This document shows positions 25,108-37,520 of a DNA stretch of 64,000 bases, piece after piece (the stretch's first letter is position 1; every line of letters begins with the position of its first letter). Source of the DNA: Thuidium tamariscinum (lineage: Eukaryota; Streptophyta; Bryopsida; Hypnales; Thuidiaceae); NCBI GenBank assembly GCA_947034885.2, contig OX344751.2, forward strand, positions 41,073,082 through 41,137,081, given 5' to 3'. Both the position numbers and the translations under genes were made by a program. The notes under the pieces are model-generated. The model did not search any database. It saw only the letters and a list, made by a program, of their open reading frames with translations, and was not told where the DNA came from.

Positions 25108-26564
25108 TGCGACACGTATGTATCGTAAGGTTTGAATCACTGCTTCAGTCAGAATTGAACATTAGTGCTTGTTAAAGTATGCTTTGTTTTGTTTCTTGCT
25201 ATCAGCCAATTTTCTGTAATTCTCAATTTCGTAGTTTTTGTGTGAATGACAGGTTGGGAAGTGTTAAATATAAGAGTTTTTTCACATATCGAAGACATCC
25301 GACTTGTCAAGCAGCAGAAGCTGCTATAGTGCAAACATGTACGTTTCACTTTCTCTGCATTCTCTACATGTAAAATGGAGAGTTATGATGGGGTATATGC
25401 TTTTTGCAGGCATTTATGCTGTATCAGGCCAACAATTTCATCTTATTTGCTGATGTATTTCAGGTCATCAGTATCAGATTTGCCGCATCGCTGTATACTA
25501 GCAGCATTGGCGTTGTTCTACCCCTGGTTTACTTACTCCAGTACTTCATCACAATAGTTACAAAAGAATTTTTGATTGAAATTTCTGAGTGTTTAGAATA
25601 TCTATTAATCGACATGCTGCCGAGATGCATGTATTTTATCTGCCACCGGTAATGTATTGTATTGGGAGATTCGAATTTAGAAACTGAGATGTAATCTTAG
25701 TGCCTGAGCATGTTATTGTGTTTGGCCAGCTTTTACAAAGTTTGAAGGACTGGATAGCGACTGCAGTTGTTATGAAAGATTGTCACTTGACTGTGTTTAC
25801 TGAAACTAGAAATCCTTGCATTCGCTTTTAATCGTTTAAACTCCCAAAGCTGCTCTACGACTCAAAAATGTCAGCATTAAATCCTCCTTAATTAGGAAAA
25901 TTTTCTACAATATTTTTTCGTTTCATAGATCTTGGAGATTTGAAGAGGCCTTCATTTTCTAGGAACTAATTGCTTTCACCAACCAATAAATGTTAATCAA
26001 TTTTCTGCTTCATATGATTACTCCTACTCATCTATCATCATCCTTGTAACTAAACCATTTAGGTACGCTAATTTAATACCAAGTGGTGGTAGTTAGTTTT
26101 CTTGGACATGTCTCTTTTACTAATTGGCATCATATTTTTTTATATTATTTTTTAATTTCTATGAATTTTCAAAGTAATCAATCTTAAAAGTACAAAACCA
26201 CCCATATGTAGGTTCTTTGAGCATCCAAAATATATTATTAAATTATACAAAAATATATCTTTAATCACCTCTCTAGAATTGTATTACCTTCAAAATTATT
26301 TTCTTAAATTTGTAAGGATGGGCTAATCTCCATGGAAATCATCCTTTTTGAAACAATGCAAATTATGTATTGTAAGAAATTCAAAATTATTTATTGAAGA
26401 CCAAACTAGTAATCATGACCTTCCTCATTTTGAATAAAAATCCAACAATGAACAATGGCACTTTTATCTAAATTACATGCAAAATTCATTTGCCATCTAT
26501 TAGGCATTTAATGTTTGTAGCAGCATTACAAGGTTAAACCAAGCTATTTGAATCACCTTCCTTA
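25108..26564. other. 3' region of CNX2 and AT-rich spacer
   Basis: The first few hundred bases should hold the CNX2 3' untranslated region. A frame at 25404-25652 encodes a hydrophobic stretch but has no other gene signs. Beyond about 25.9 kb the sequence becomes AT-rich spacer. Confidence 0.35.
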
Positions 26565-27219
26565 TTAATCTCTAAATGCCCAAGGCCTGTTTTGAGCTTT
26601 TTGGAATTTGATTTAAGTTGAACAAAATGACAACATTTTGATAAGTTGTATCAATTTTTTTTAATTATAATTGTACGAATTCAAACTAGACATGTTAGAG
26701 ATTGCATAGAAAAAGAAAACACAATAATAACACTTATGGAGTAAAAAGATTATAATGTTTGACCATGAGGGTGTTAAAATTACAAAAGTGATGTAAAGTG
26801 TTTCTATCCTCTTTTGGCAAGTTAAATCTAAAAAGTTGGTAACCAAAATAATATGAGGTGAAAGGGCCTAATATACATAACTCCATTTAATTTATGGCTC
26901 CTCAAAATCTAATCTACAATTTTTGTAAATGAATTTTGAATGTGATTTTTTCTCTAAGATTTAGTGTATTTGAGGCTCATTTTCAAGAGCTCTCAATACT
27001 ATAGAAAGTCAAGATTGCAAGGGGTATCCTTGTACAAAATCTTGTATAGAAAAATTACTATCATTCACTTTCCACATTGGATTTTTGACACTAAAACTAA
27101 ACTTCTAGAAGAACTTTTTAGAAATATAAACTACTAAAAATAGAAACTTGGTTAGGTTTTATTTAACTTCAAAGTTTTGCAAACACCACATTTGGGTGCT
27201 CTGGGCAGTTAAGGATTAA
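26565..27219. mobile_element. piggyBac-type MITE
   Basis: The left end TTAATCTCTAAATGCCCA at 26565-26582 pairs with the reverse complement of the right end, TTAATCCTTAACTGCCCA, at 27202-27219. Both are flanked by TTAA. The 655-bp interior is non-coding. Its right 200 bp (from about 27021) are clearly related to 41431-41625, so these two belong to one subfamily whose right end contains a T-T-T-G-G-G-T-G-C word. Confidence 0.7.
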
Positions 27220-28785
27220 TGAGGATTTAAAGTTAAATCGTCAATCGAATTGCATCATTTGAAAGTTTTTTGAGCAACATTAGTCCATGCAATTGTCATT
27301 TATTAAAAATTGTGAATGGACTTCCTAATTAATTGTTTTCCATTTGCATTGTTTCCCTAATTTTTTTGCATTTCATTTTCACTTTGATGGTATAGGAATA
27401 TAGAATTTGATCTAAGGTAGAGTTGGAAATTACTCCATATTAGGTTTGTTTATCTTATTATTACAAGAAGTTGGTTGGCAACTTTTAAATCCATTGATCC
27501 ATCTTAAATCTCCAACAAATATAATATTCATGAATATTTACAAATTGCTTGTGTGGCAATCAACTGCAAGATGAAAACGATTGCTTTATATTATTTTCAA
27601 ATTTATCAACTAATTTAGGTTACATAGCTAACAATGAATAATAAAGATTGATAAATCCCCTACTTCGGCTTGGATAAAATTGGTAAAATGTTGACCCAAC
27701 CCACCCCCTAAAATTTCATTGATGTTCCCATTTGTTCATATATATATAATAATTTTTTAAAAATTAATTAAAATTTTTTTTCTCTCTCGTTGACGTTCAA
27801 GCCAAGTTAGTCTCCAGCACTATGGTAGAGGTCCCTATTGTTGCCCCCCCCCACCCTCTATTAACAACAAATAGAGTATTCTATACCAAAAAAGATTAGA
27901 ATAAATTTTTGTTTTCTTTTTGGAATGTATGTTTTTATACTTTTTCAAGGTTTGAATGAATAAGTTAATAACATATAAGTGAACATAAATGTAGGAAGTA
28001 ATTAGTGGAAAAGTGTTCTTGAATGATTGAAATTGGATGACTCTAGATGTTTGTTATAGGTCAAGTCCAACTTTTGCCTTCCAAAATTCATAATAATTTC
28101 AATTCAAGAGATAAAATTACCAAAATTTTTGCAATCCCAATTATTTCTATCAATGCATCTCTGAAAACATTTGCTTTGCCTTGCACTACCCTAGATTACA
28201 TGTTCTTATTTTATCGGTTATGGGTACTTCCACCATAACTCTTCTAAAAAAAAATTCCACTGCCCCAACTCACTTATTCACCAACTGACCATCGCCACTA
28301 TTATCCATCTCATCCATCCCAACCTCATTCATCCAACGCCCTCTTCGTCGGTCTCCTTCGTGTTCTTCGTCGTACTCTGCCTCTGCCGTTGCAGTGTTTG
28401 AACATTGCCGAAGTCCTCTCCCCAGAGTCCGTGAACTTGACGCTCTAAATTTGGACTCCGTTATATCACGCATCTCCCGCATTACTGTCGCGACGGAAAT
28501 CTTACTGACGAGCATCGGATCTGAGCTTCAGCTGCATCCACGCAATTTCTCACATTGGAGGTATACATCGCAATCCCCATTGCTCTTCTCGAGTTTCGCT
28601 CAGCCCGGGGTGTGTCAACATTGCTTGAATGTGAACGTCTGGATCTCACGTTTAGATCGAGTGCATTGAGGTTGAGTGCGGTTTTGAATTGGACTCAACC
28701 TCAATGCAGTGAATTGGAAATGCGCATTGAGCTTTGGGGTTTGTTGAGCTCTTGCAGGTCGAATTTCGTGTGACGGTCGTCCAAG
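27220..28785. other. Spacer and presumed promoter of the RGP-like gene
   Basis: From 27220 to about 28260 the sequence is AT-rich and empty, with a run of C near 27844-27856. From 28270 it turns GC-richer toward the RGP-like start, which fits a promoter and 5' leader. The short frames there (28270-28515 minus, 28394-28669 plus) have no recognisable product. Confidence 0.35.
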
Positions 28786-29766
28786 ATGGTGAAGCCCGTG
28801 GCCAATGTCGACCTTGAGGAGGTGGATGTGGTGGTGGCGGCTTTGAATCCCGACTTAGGCTACCTTACTCCCTGGTTGGAGCTTCTGCGGGGTTGTCACT
28901 TGATTGTGGTGCAGGGGAAAGACTTTGCATCTCCGATCCGCTTGCCGGAAGGGTTTCAAGACGTCGAGGTTTACACTCGCTCCTCGATCCTGGAGCTTTT
29001 AGGTCCTGAGCTTTTCGGGAAGCTGAAACTCACCGGGGATGCTTGCCGGAGCTTCGGTTACCTGGTCTCAAAGCGGCGCTATGTTTTCACAATGGAAGCC
29101 GGTTGCGTTCCGGCGGTCGATCCGGAGGGTTACGTCGTCAACCCCGTCGTGGAGCATCTTGTGAACCTCAAGACGCCTGCGGCGCCTTTCTTCTTCAACA
29201 CGTTGTACGATCCTTTCCGCGTGGGCGCCGATTTCGTACGTGGCTACCCGTTCAGCTTGCGTGAGGGAGTGCCGACAGCGATCTCGCAAGGCTCCTGGTT
29301 GAGCAGCTCTTCGTCACGGTATGTGGATGCGGTGCTTACCGTGCCGAAGAACGTGCTGTTCACGTTCAGCGGGATCAATCTTGCGTTTGACAGGCATCGC
29401 GTCGGGCCGCTCATGTTTCAGCCACCGCAAATTGGCGACGCCGGGGAGCTTTGGGCGGGGTTGTGTTGCAAGACGATCTGTGATTACTATCCTTGGGGAA
29501 TCAAAACGGGCTTACCCTACGTTTCTCGCAACGAGAAAGGTGAGTTAGGGCAAGGGGAAGGGGATAGGTTGGAATTGATTGCGCAGTTTTTTCATACGAC
29601 GCGGTTGAGTGGCAATCCACTGGACGTCGAGGGCTGTTATCTTGAGTTGGCGGAGCAAGTGGCGGTGAAGTTGTCGTCTGCAGATCCAATCTTCAAGGAG
29701 GTGGCATTGTCTATGGAGGCTTGGATTCTAGCGTGGAAGAAGCTTGGACATCCCTCTAGCGCTTGA
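28786..29766 (+). CDS. RGP: Reversibly glycosylated polypeptide / UDP-arabinopyranose mutase-like protein, divergent, lacking DXD
   Basis: An intronless frame of 326 codons opening with ATG in AAGATGG. It matches the plant RGP/UAM family, which interconverts UDP-arabinopyranose and UDP-arabinofuranose at the cytosolic face of the Golgi, over its whole length: P-F-F-F-N-T-L-Y-D-P-F-R at 134-145, G-A-D-F-V-R-G-Y-P-F-S-L-R-E-G at 147-161, and N-L-A-F-D-R at 198-203. Arg152 sits where the reversibly glycosylated Arg158 lies in Arabidopsis RGP1. The usual I-D-D-D-C is replaced by M-E-A-G-C at 103-107 and V-Q-D-G-D by V-Q-G-K-D at 42-46. The loop after the G-x-W-L motif is shortened and Ser-rich. 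Usual family length is about 340-365. The frame is intact, but mutase activity is doubtful; it may be a non-catalytic paralogue, as some class members act in heteromeric complexes, or an intronless retrocopy. Confidence 0.85.
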   Translation: MVKPVANVDLEEVDVVVAALNPDLGYLTPWLELLRGCHLIVVQGKDFASPIRLPEGFQDVEVYTRSSILELLGPELFGKLKLTGDACRSFGYLVSKRRYVFTMEAGCVPAVDPEGYVVNPVVEHLVNLKTPAAPFFFNTLYDPFRVGADFVRGYPFSLREGVPTAISQGSWLSSSSSRYVDAVLTVPKNVLFTFSGINLAFDRHRVGPLMFQPPQIGDAGELWAGLCCKTICDYYPWGIKTGLPYVSRNEKGELGQGEGDRLELIAQFFHTTRLSGNPLDVEGCYLELAEQVAVKLSSADPIFKEVALSMEAWILAWKKLGHPSSA

Positions 29767-31321
29767 AGATGCTTCATAGCTAATATCTGCAAGCAATTTG
29801 GTGACGCTTATTGTTTTTTTCAAGCATGTCGCTTCAATGCATTTCAAGCATTTCTAGGGTGACAGTCTGCAGTTCTCGATGGCTCCTGAATCTGCACATT
29901 GTTCCTTATTAGAACGGGAGTATTGATTCAAAGTCCCGATCACTAGTTTCTAACAGAATGGCTTCGAGGCTTGGTTCATAGTCCTCAAAGGTAATCAATT
30001 TTCAATGAACTCGATTTTAGGAGTTGTTGACGCTTCTCGTGTTTATCAAGTGTTTTGCTTCTCTTGAACCGTAGTTCTGAGTTTGACAGGCCGAATTTGC
30101 CGAATTTGGAATTACTGATGTGAATTGAATGTGATAGGCCGTCATTATGCTCATGCCTGAACACAAGTGTTTGTTAATCCTTATCATGAGCACCTCATGC
30201 ATGTTCAAAGGTATCCTGTTATTCTCTAACAAATGCATGAACATGTCCTCCAAAGTTGCAAAACTAGCATGGCCTGCATCTCCAAATTCGTCCCTTTCGT
30301 GAATGCGATCTTGATGTACAGACAGCATAACATGTCAATCCAGAAATCTTGTACAAATGCAGATCGGGGCCACTTTTGGGAGATGGACTGTTTTGGGTAT
30401 GCCTGCTAATGTTTGGCAATTGTGTCAAGAAAAATGCTACAGACTGTTTTGATTTTGATGTTTGAGGGACAGCAGAGGACAAATCATCTTGCTAAATGAT
30501 GCGTTGAGCCTCTCCAAATACGAAATGGACATCCATTCATCCCATGATTTCTAATGTAAATTCACTGTGCATGAAATTTCATTTGCAAATTGGGGTTTAG
30601 AGATTTTCAAACTTACTGACGTGCGGATTTGGATTTCCTTGACATCAGAACTAAACCCAGCCTTGCAAAACATTGTTCTTTCTCCGACTGGAGTTAACCT
30701 CTTGAACCTAGTCCATCAAAGAGAAGGACACAGTTTCACTCGCCTAGACGGTGATGGCCATCGCAGGCTCCCAATGCTGGCTGTCCTCCAGTTTTGGACG
30801 TTGTGGAGGACGCTGGATGCGCGCGTTCGACCCTTGTAGGACGGCTTCATCGTCACTAACTATGCAGGCCTGCGCCGTCGCACTTGTGGGCATTCTCAAA
30901 CGTAGAGCTGCAAACAAAAGCAAAAGATACAAGGTTTGAGTAGCTTGCATTTCATGGTGTATGTTTACCAATTTGTGGCCTTCTCAAATTCAATGCCGCA
31001 GCGATTTAGAACGCCGAGTTTTCATTAGGATGTAACCAAAATTAATCCAGACAACCTCTCGATCCGACACAAGATCAGAGCCGATATTGTTAATCAACAC
31101 TGGTCATGCTGTTCTCCCTTCGATCTCCAAGTTTGAAGGTAGAATTATTTTTCAGTGTGATTTGGTTGTGTACTTCAGAAGAGGAGTCTTCAGTACTTCG
31201 ATAAGATTGAAGACACAGTGAGGGTGCTCAATGAATGAATCAGATCGAGGCCATGGTGATTGGGAGAAATTGCCGAAGGCAAGACTGAAGATGGTCATTT
31301 TGAACGCAAAGAATTCGCGGC
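29767..31321. other. Low-copy spacer downstream of the RGP-like gene
   Basis: Base composition is more balanced than in the deep intergenic parts, but no gene is recognised. The minus-strand frame at 30017-30328 has some coding-like character without a family resemblance. The 3' end of the RGP-like transcript should lie in the first few hundred bases. Confidence 0.3.
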
Positions 31322-31330
31322 TTTTAGGAC

Positions 31331-31587
31331 GCAGGACGCTAAATCCTCCATTCGAAGTGGGCCCAGCAGGGTAAATTTTGGGTTCTCCGGGGTAAAAGTG
31401 AAAAAAACCCTCCTATTTGGGGCCATGTCCAGAGTATATTTAAGACTACTCCTCGCTAATTTAGGGTCATTGATTGCAAGCATGAATTCCGAATTTGCAA
31501 AAAAAAAAAATTCTTGCATTTTGCATTTTCCCATGAGGTAAATCCACCCCACTTGGCCCACTTCAAATTGAGGATTTAGCATCCTGC
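31331..31587. mobile_element. Mutator-type MITE with perfect 9-bp target duplication
   Basis: A 257-bp element. The left end GCAGGACGCTAAATCCTC and the reverse complement of the right end GCAGGATGCTAAATCCTC begin inverted repeats of nearly 50 bp with a few mismatches. TTTTAGGAC flanks both sides exactly (31322-31330 and 31588-31596). A 9-bp duplication with long inverted repeats is the mark of Mutator-like elements. There is no coding capacity. The core, with a GAATTTGCAAAAAA word, is related to the element at 37899-38134. Confidence 0.88.
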
Positions 31588-31596
31588 TTTTAGGAC

Positions 31597-32634
31597 TTAC
31601 TAACACAAACCTATAGTAGTGTAACATTGATTGAACTTAGGAGAAAATGGATTAGATGAAAAATATTTTGGACTTGGGGGTAAACTCCTGATTCAATAGA
31701 AAATGGTAGGAGGTAAAAAAATAGGGTCAATTTAAATCATTGTAGGAAAATTTTATATTTTTTGTAGATGTACAATAGCATTGGTAATATTTTTTGGTTG
31801 GGTTTATATATAAAATAGGGTGGGGTGATTGCACGAAACACCTATACTATTTGTTGCGATTTGCAATAATAGTCTTGATTTTTTTTGGAGTACTATTAAA
31901 TTAGAATTTTTTTTTAATTTAAGAAAAAATATGATTTATATATGCACCTTTAAAATGAAGGTACCCACGCAAGGAATTGTACAGAAAAATTCTCCAAGTA
32001 GGAAAACTTGAAAAGTGCCAAACCTCAAGAAAATACATACCTTCATGTTTTAATTAGGGAAAAATAGTAAAAGTAAGTAAATACAAAAAATAAAAAGTGC
32101 ACATTTGCAACAACTTTATGGAGATGGTCATTCACCAAAAAAATCACCAAAATAATATTTTATATATTTCAAAATACAAGCTAAATGAAGCTCACTTTGT
32201 AGACTTCTACACTACATAAAATTAACTATTTAAGAAAATCCTTCCTTAGAAAGCTAGAAGTCTACTAGGAGATAATCTCATCTAAATTTTATCTTAAAAT
32301 AATTTAAAAAAAGGTACTCCTTAGTACAAAAATCCTCCAAATTGTCATTTGTGACATTCAACCACTAATACTATTTTAATATCAAACTATTTTTTAAAAT
32401 TATGAAAAAATTACATAAGGGGTATGATAGTCATGAGTATTTTTTCTAGAAATCTTGAGTCATTTGGAGCAAAAATGCAAAATTTAAGGTAAGAAAACAG
32501 ATCAACATGAGACTTGTGACAGAAAATAGTACAAGTGTTTCATGCAATCACCCAGTGGCAAGAAATTCCTCATTTTTTTAGCAGTAGAAAAAAAAACAGG
32601 AAGCCAAATTTTTAATTCCCCTATAAGTGCTTAC
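31597..32634. other. AT-rich spacer
   Basis: No gene or bounded element is seen; only short low-complexity frames. Confidence 0.35.
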
Positions 32635-32636
32635 TA

Positions 32637-32949
32637 GATGGGAAATTTCGTTAAAATGGCGCCATTTCGTTAAATTGGCGCTTTTGAGCAGTTTAGACTG
32701 CGCGGTCTGAACCGTTTTTTCTATCCTAGGATCTACACCTGTACTGGATTTTGAAAATCTACAACTCTCCTAGATTTCTGAAATCTATACCAATCCTAGA
32801 TTTTTTAGGTTGTTTGGTCTAATATCTATGCTTGTCATAGATTTCAGAAATCTAAAAGTGTCCTAGATATTAGCAATGTATACTTGTCCTAGATGTCAAG
32901 GTGTGAAAATGGCATGTGGAATACCGCCATTTTAACGAAATTCCCTATC
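32637..32949. mobile_element. MITE with TA target duplication
   Basis: The 313-bp stretch begins GATGGGAAATTTCGTTAAAA and its other end, in reverse complement, begins GATAGGGAATTTCGTTAAAA, and both continue ATGGCG. TA flanks both ends (32635-32636 and 32950-32951). A 2-bp TA target points to the Tc1/mariner group, although the terminus is not the classic Stowaway one. The interior repeats the word CCTAGAT about five times in related contexts. Confidence 0.7.
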
Positions 32950-32951
32950 TA

Positions 32952-34030
32952 GGTTCAATCTAACATTTGATAGCTTTGGTAACTAGGCTATAAGTTTATT
33001 TAATATGTTGTCTAAATTTGAATTAGGTGTCTTTAGGGTGGTGGGAAATGAATTGGCATAATGGCTTGGCAATTCTATAGAGTTGTCAAGGTTTAGGGTA
33101 TTTCCACCAGATTCTCTAGCATACATTGCAAATTTTCAATTGTTGGTTTCTGAGTTTCTAGACATACAACTATTTCTTGAAGGTTGCGCCAAAGTCATGT
33201 GGGATTTTGTAATCTTTTTGTAATTCATGTCTAGGAGTTTGGGGTTCAAGTCAAAATTCCTAATGGGTTGTTGATTCATCATGGCAATTGTACTAATTGA
33301 AGATTTTCTAATTGCGCCTTACTACCACCAATGTCCTTATGAGATTCATTGTTTAGGGTGTACAAAATTTATTGCTTCCGGTAAGTTACATATCTACAAT
33401 GTTTGTCTTTGATTTCTTTTCAATTTAGGATTCAGGTTGCATTCTTGACACCTTGTGCATGTTGTGGGTTTAAGGCATCTTTTATGGTTTTGGTTTTGAT
33501 TTCAGACATGCAATGCTTAGGGTGTGAGAAGGTTGGACAAGGGTCAAAGGTTTTGGAATTGTTCTCCAATTTGTGCTTAGGGTTTAGGGTTGAGGTCAAA
33601 TCTATTTTTAGCTGTGTTTATTCATCATGCTAATTCAAGATTTCTTAATTTCTTTCACTATTGGATTAGGATTGAGCTTCTAGCTTTACAATGCACTTCA
33701 ATTTTGTATTGAAAATGTAGAATTTGACAATCCTACAAGGATTTAGTACTGCAACTTTCGGTAAATTATATGCTTTCCAATACCTGCATTCATTTGCTTT
33801 CAATTATTATGCATATTGCATGCCTTATACGTCCTTCAGGGGTTTGGTTTTGATTTGGTTAAGAGTGTGTTTAGGATGTGAGAAGGGGGGCTTGGGGCCT
33901 TGGGTTTCAAAATCCTTCTCCAATTTTTGTCTACGGTTTAGGATTTAGGTGAAATCTAAGGACGGGTTGCTAACTTTGTTGATTCATCATGTTGTTTTAA
34001 ACCATCTTTTTGAATTTATGGTATTTTCGA
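32952..34030. repeat. Degenerate tandem repeat, unit about 350-360 bp
   Basis: The phrase GTTGATTCATCATG and its variants recur near 33270, 33617 and 33977. Preceding words such as TTAGGGTTTAGG with AGGTCAAATCTA, and GTGTGAGAAGG, recur with similar spacing. Three diverged copies are visible, with no open frame conserved between them, so this is an old satellite-like or transposon-derived array. Confidence 0.55.
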
Positions 34031-34718
34031 GAAGGATTGGAGCTTGCAGTGCCTTCTTCCTAATGATAGATGACGAAGTGCTCCTTTTGCTGCACTCTCA
34101 ATTGATGATCTTTGTAAACTAAGTGAAACTTTGGAGGACAATTACCAAGAGTGCCTCCTATAGTAGCATCATGATGGCATCCACCAAAAACACCCAATTA
34201 GACATTCTTGCACTTAGCCAAGTGCACTCATTACACACTCAGTTTGGGCTTCAAAATAAATTTTTGAAAAACTTTGGTACCCCCTAAATTTCAAAAAAAT
34301 TTAATTTTCTATTCTATCCTTCTATATTGTTTTAGCTCATGTTTTTCATTTTTTAGAGATTCTAATTTCCATTTCTTTGAAAAAAATAAAATTTGAATAA
34401 TGAAATATTCATTAATTAATATTTTTTCTCGGATTTAGTTTTAATTCACAATGTACATATTACTGTAACTTGATCATTGCACATTTTTTATGCAAACCTC
34501 TTACTAGTACTTGAATAGTGTTTGCAAGCACTTCTATAAGCATTCACCATAATAGTATGAAATGGTAGACAAAATATTACCACTTCATTTTTTATTTATT
34601 CAAAGATGTAGTACACAAACTTTGTACACTACCACATTTCCACACAAACATCAAAACCACACATACTACCCACACTAAATCATTGTTCTCTTCCACATTA
34701 ATATGTGCTTCTCTTTCT

Positions 34719-35147
34719 TCACAGCAATTCTTCCTCAGGTGTCTCCACTACTCGTACAAAGGATTTTGTGTATTCCTCTCTTTCTGTTCCCACAGTTCCA
34801 TGCATGTCTTCATCAATGCTTGGTTCTACTATTGGAGGTTTACTTGGAGGAAGGACGGAATCCACTGCTTCCTCCAATACAGCATTAGCAACCAACGCCA
34901 ATTGTCCTCCAGATATTATTGGAGACAACGAAGCGGGTTCCAAGATTGAAGTAACTAAGTGGTAAATGAATTGTCCTCCTTCTTCGATGCGTTGATATCG
35001 AACATGCTCCCTATCATAGAAAAATTCATCTCGATCCTCTATATAATTTTCGTCCCCAACATTGGTATATGTTGACAATGCTGATACAAGTTCCATAGTT
35101 GTTGATGCAGGTTCCATAGTTGTTGACAATGTTGATACAGGTTCCAC
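34719..35147 (-). other. Coding-like fragment next to a MITE end, product unknown
   Basis: The minus strand is open for 142 codons. The protein is acidic, with E-D-R-D-E-F-F-Y-D-R-E-H-V-R-Y and a C-terminal V-E-T-P-E-E-E-L-L before a stop. Its first residues come from a short DNA repeat (GGTTCCATAGTTGTTGA). It starts exactly where sequence related to a MITE right end begins (35147), so the true 5' part is missing. It may be the 3' end of a gene or a captured gene fragment. Confidence 0.3.
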
Positions 35148-35293
35148 ATGATTTCAAACAAGTAATTTAGAAGATCCTATGGTTAGATTTTAATAAAATT
35201 GCTTTCTTTTGTTTTTTTGGGAAGAAGTAGCAAACATGGCAGGTTCGAGTGGTTTTCAAGCTAGAAAATGCCTCAGTCTTTTAAAGGTTAACC
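35147..35293. mobile_element. Right-end fragment of a piggyBac-type MITE
   Basis: These 147 bp match 10637-10781 of the full-length MITE: CCACATGAT at the start, shared AGAAGATCCTA and AGTGGTTTT words, and an end of AAAGGTTAA with TTAA at 35290-35293. The left part is absent, so the copy is truncated. Confidence 0.6.
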
Positions 35294-37205
35294 TCTAACT
35301 AAAAAATGATTGGGAATATTTTGAAAGCACCAATAAAAAACTTAGAGCCCCTCATCACAATTCCTGACTATAATTTGTAAATGATTAAAACAATTCACTT
35401 CGCATTTCTATTCCTATAACAATAATGACATTCTAATCATTGTAATTATCATTCCATATCTACATCATTATCAATCATTATATTCCAAATGATTTGCCAA
35501 TTAAATTGTATTGTCAAAATACTGATAATGTTTAATTTTAATTAATAGAGCAAAAGGTGAACCCTAAAAGTGAGAACCTTTCATTCTGTTGAATACATCC
35601 AACAATTATTTGAACCTAACAGATAAAACTACTTTCATCTTTGATTCTAAAAAGTTCTTTTCGAATAGTCGATATAAAATAGAAGTCTTCACCTTGAGCT
35701 TGTAGTACTATTCGCAAAAGGGTTTCAACTTCTAATTACCATTCACAATCTCAGTTGTGATACCAATTTGTAGAAAAGCTGCACACAACAAGAGACCTAT
35801 TAAAAAAGGTACATTAGAATGCCACCAATAAACAAATGTCATCAATGAGCACTTTTTTTGAACGTGGTCACTTATGACAAATCCCTATTCAAAATATATG
35901 TATAATTAGTAATATAGTGGCTAACTCAATGTTTCTGTTCTCACAAATATATTAAACGTACACTTCATGACATAAAAATCTAAATAAATATCATATAAGT
36001 ACACTTAGAATTCATATAAAAGTAAAAAGCTTATAGTGATGTCCTTTCATTTCAGAAAGTTCCTTACAGTAAGGATGAATGCCCAAGTCCTGCATGGAAT
36101 TACAACTCTAAATGCTTGTTCATTACATCTTCTCTAACATAACTATGTATATCCTTGCAATACTCCATGTTGATAAATGTTTTTAAAGTTTTGTTCTCTA
36201 CCTTTTTCTAAATCTTAGAGGAATTTGAAAATGCAAAAATCATGTATGTGCATTTAATGGAATAGGAGTAGATTGAATGCAAAATACTTTCTTGCATTGC
36301 ATTTCAAAATATGTGGACTTTGAATTCTAATTATCAATATTTTAGTGCACATACATGTCAAAACGAAATGGTCCTACAAAAGTTATGACAATTTCATTTT
36401 CATTGGAGGTGTTTTTTCCAACTTATAAAACAACAATTATTGGTCCAAAGACACTTCATGCCTTTTATTGGTTTTGAAAGCTTCATCTTGAATAACTTTC
36501 ACAATTTAAAGAATAGTTCATTTACAAGACAAGGCATACATTTGTTTTTCAATGATTCTTTATATATTTGTGAATAAATCCACAAACTGCTCAAAAATCC
36601 AATGTGGTGGCCGAAGGTTCGTGACACACTTCATACATGTACTTGTTGTTGAATCTTCTAATGAATTTAATGAATTTAATACAACTATTATAGTTTTTTT
36701 ATCAACCATGTTTCCAAATTTTTTGTGATATTTCTAATCAATATGCACATTTATGGTTCTTTAAATGTTCATTCTCTCATGGCTCTAGAACTAACTCTAC
36801 CTTATTTTCTTTTCCTTCTTTTCATCAATAGTGTTGTCCACCCTCATTTTCGAGGCTTCAAATTCATTAGGAAGTATTTTGTCAAATAAAAGTATCGATT
36901 GTCAAAACACAAATGACATTATTGTAGCTTTGTTGAGTTTTAACAATAGGAAGCTCTAGCAACAAAAAAATAGGAAGCTGCAACGACAAGAAGATGGATT
37001 ACACCAAAGTTATTGAAGCCACCTAATCGAAGTTTTAGTTTACGGTAGAAGGCTCTTAAATGGAGTGGGTAGAAATATTGTGCATTATAGCTCGGGCACC
37101 ATTTTAGAGCCCTAAGTCCTTTCAACTTCAAATTTTGTTAACTAATTCAAGAAACCTCAGAAAAATATGAAACGACTTGGGTAAGATGTCAATTGTACTT
37201 GTAAA
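35294..37205. other. AT-rich spacer
   Basis: Nothing recognisable as a gene, RNA or bounded repeat is seen. The frame at 36940-37131 (minus) has no family features. Confidence 0.35.
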
Positions 37206-37520
37206 GGAAATTTTACTGAAAAATATTTTTACAAGTTCTACCTTCCTGAAATTCTGTTTCAGCCCTAAGATGGTCCATTATTTTCAAAATTTTAATGAAA
37301 AATATTTTAAAAAGTTCTTCCTTCCCAAAATTATGTTTCAGCCCTTAGATGGTCCATTATTTTCAAAATTTTAATGAAAAATATTTTTAAAAGTTCTTCC
37401 TTCCCAAAATTATGTTTCAGCCCTTAGATGGTCCATTATTTTCAAAATTTTAATGAAAAATATTTTTAAAAGTTCTTCCTTCCCAAAATTATGTTTCAGC
37501 CCTTAGATGGTCCATTATAG
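37206..37520. repeat. 79-bp tandem repeat, about four copies
   Basis: The word GATGGTCCATTAT occurs at 37269, 37348, 37427 and 37506, a constant 79-bp spacing. The last three copies are almost identical and the first is more diverged. The unit contains TTATGTTTCAGCCCTTAGATG and an AT-rich half. The array ends abruptly at 37518, where a different sequence begins. Confidence 0.9.
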
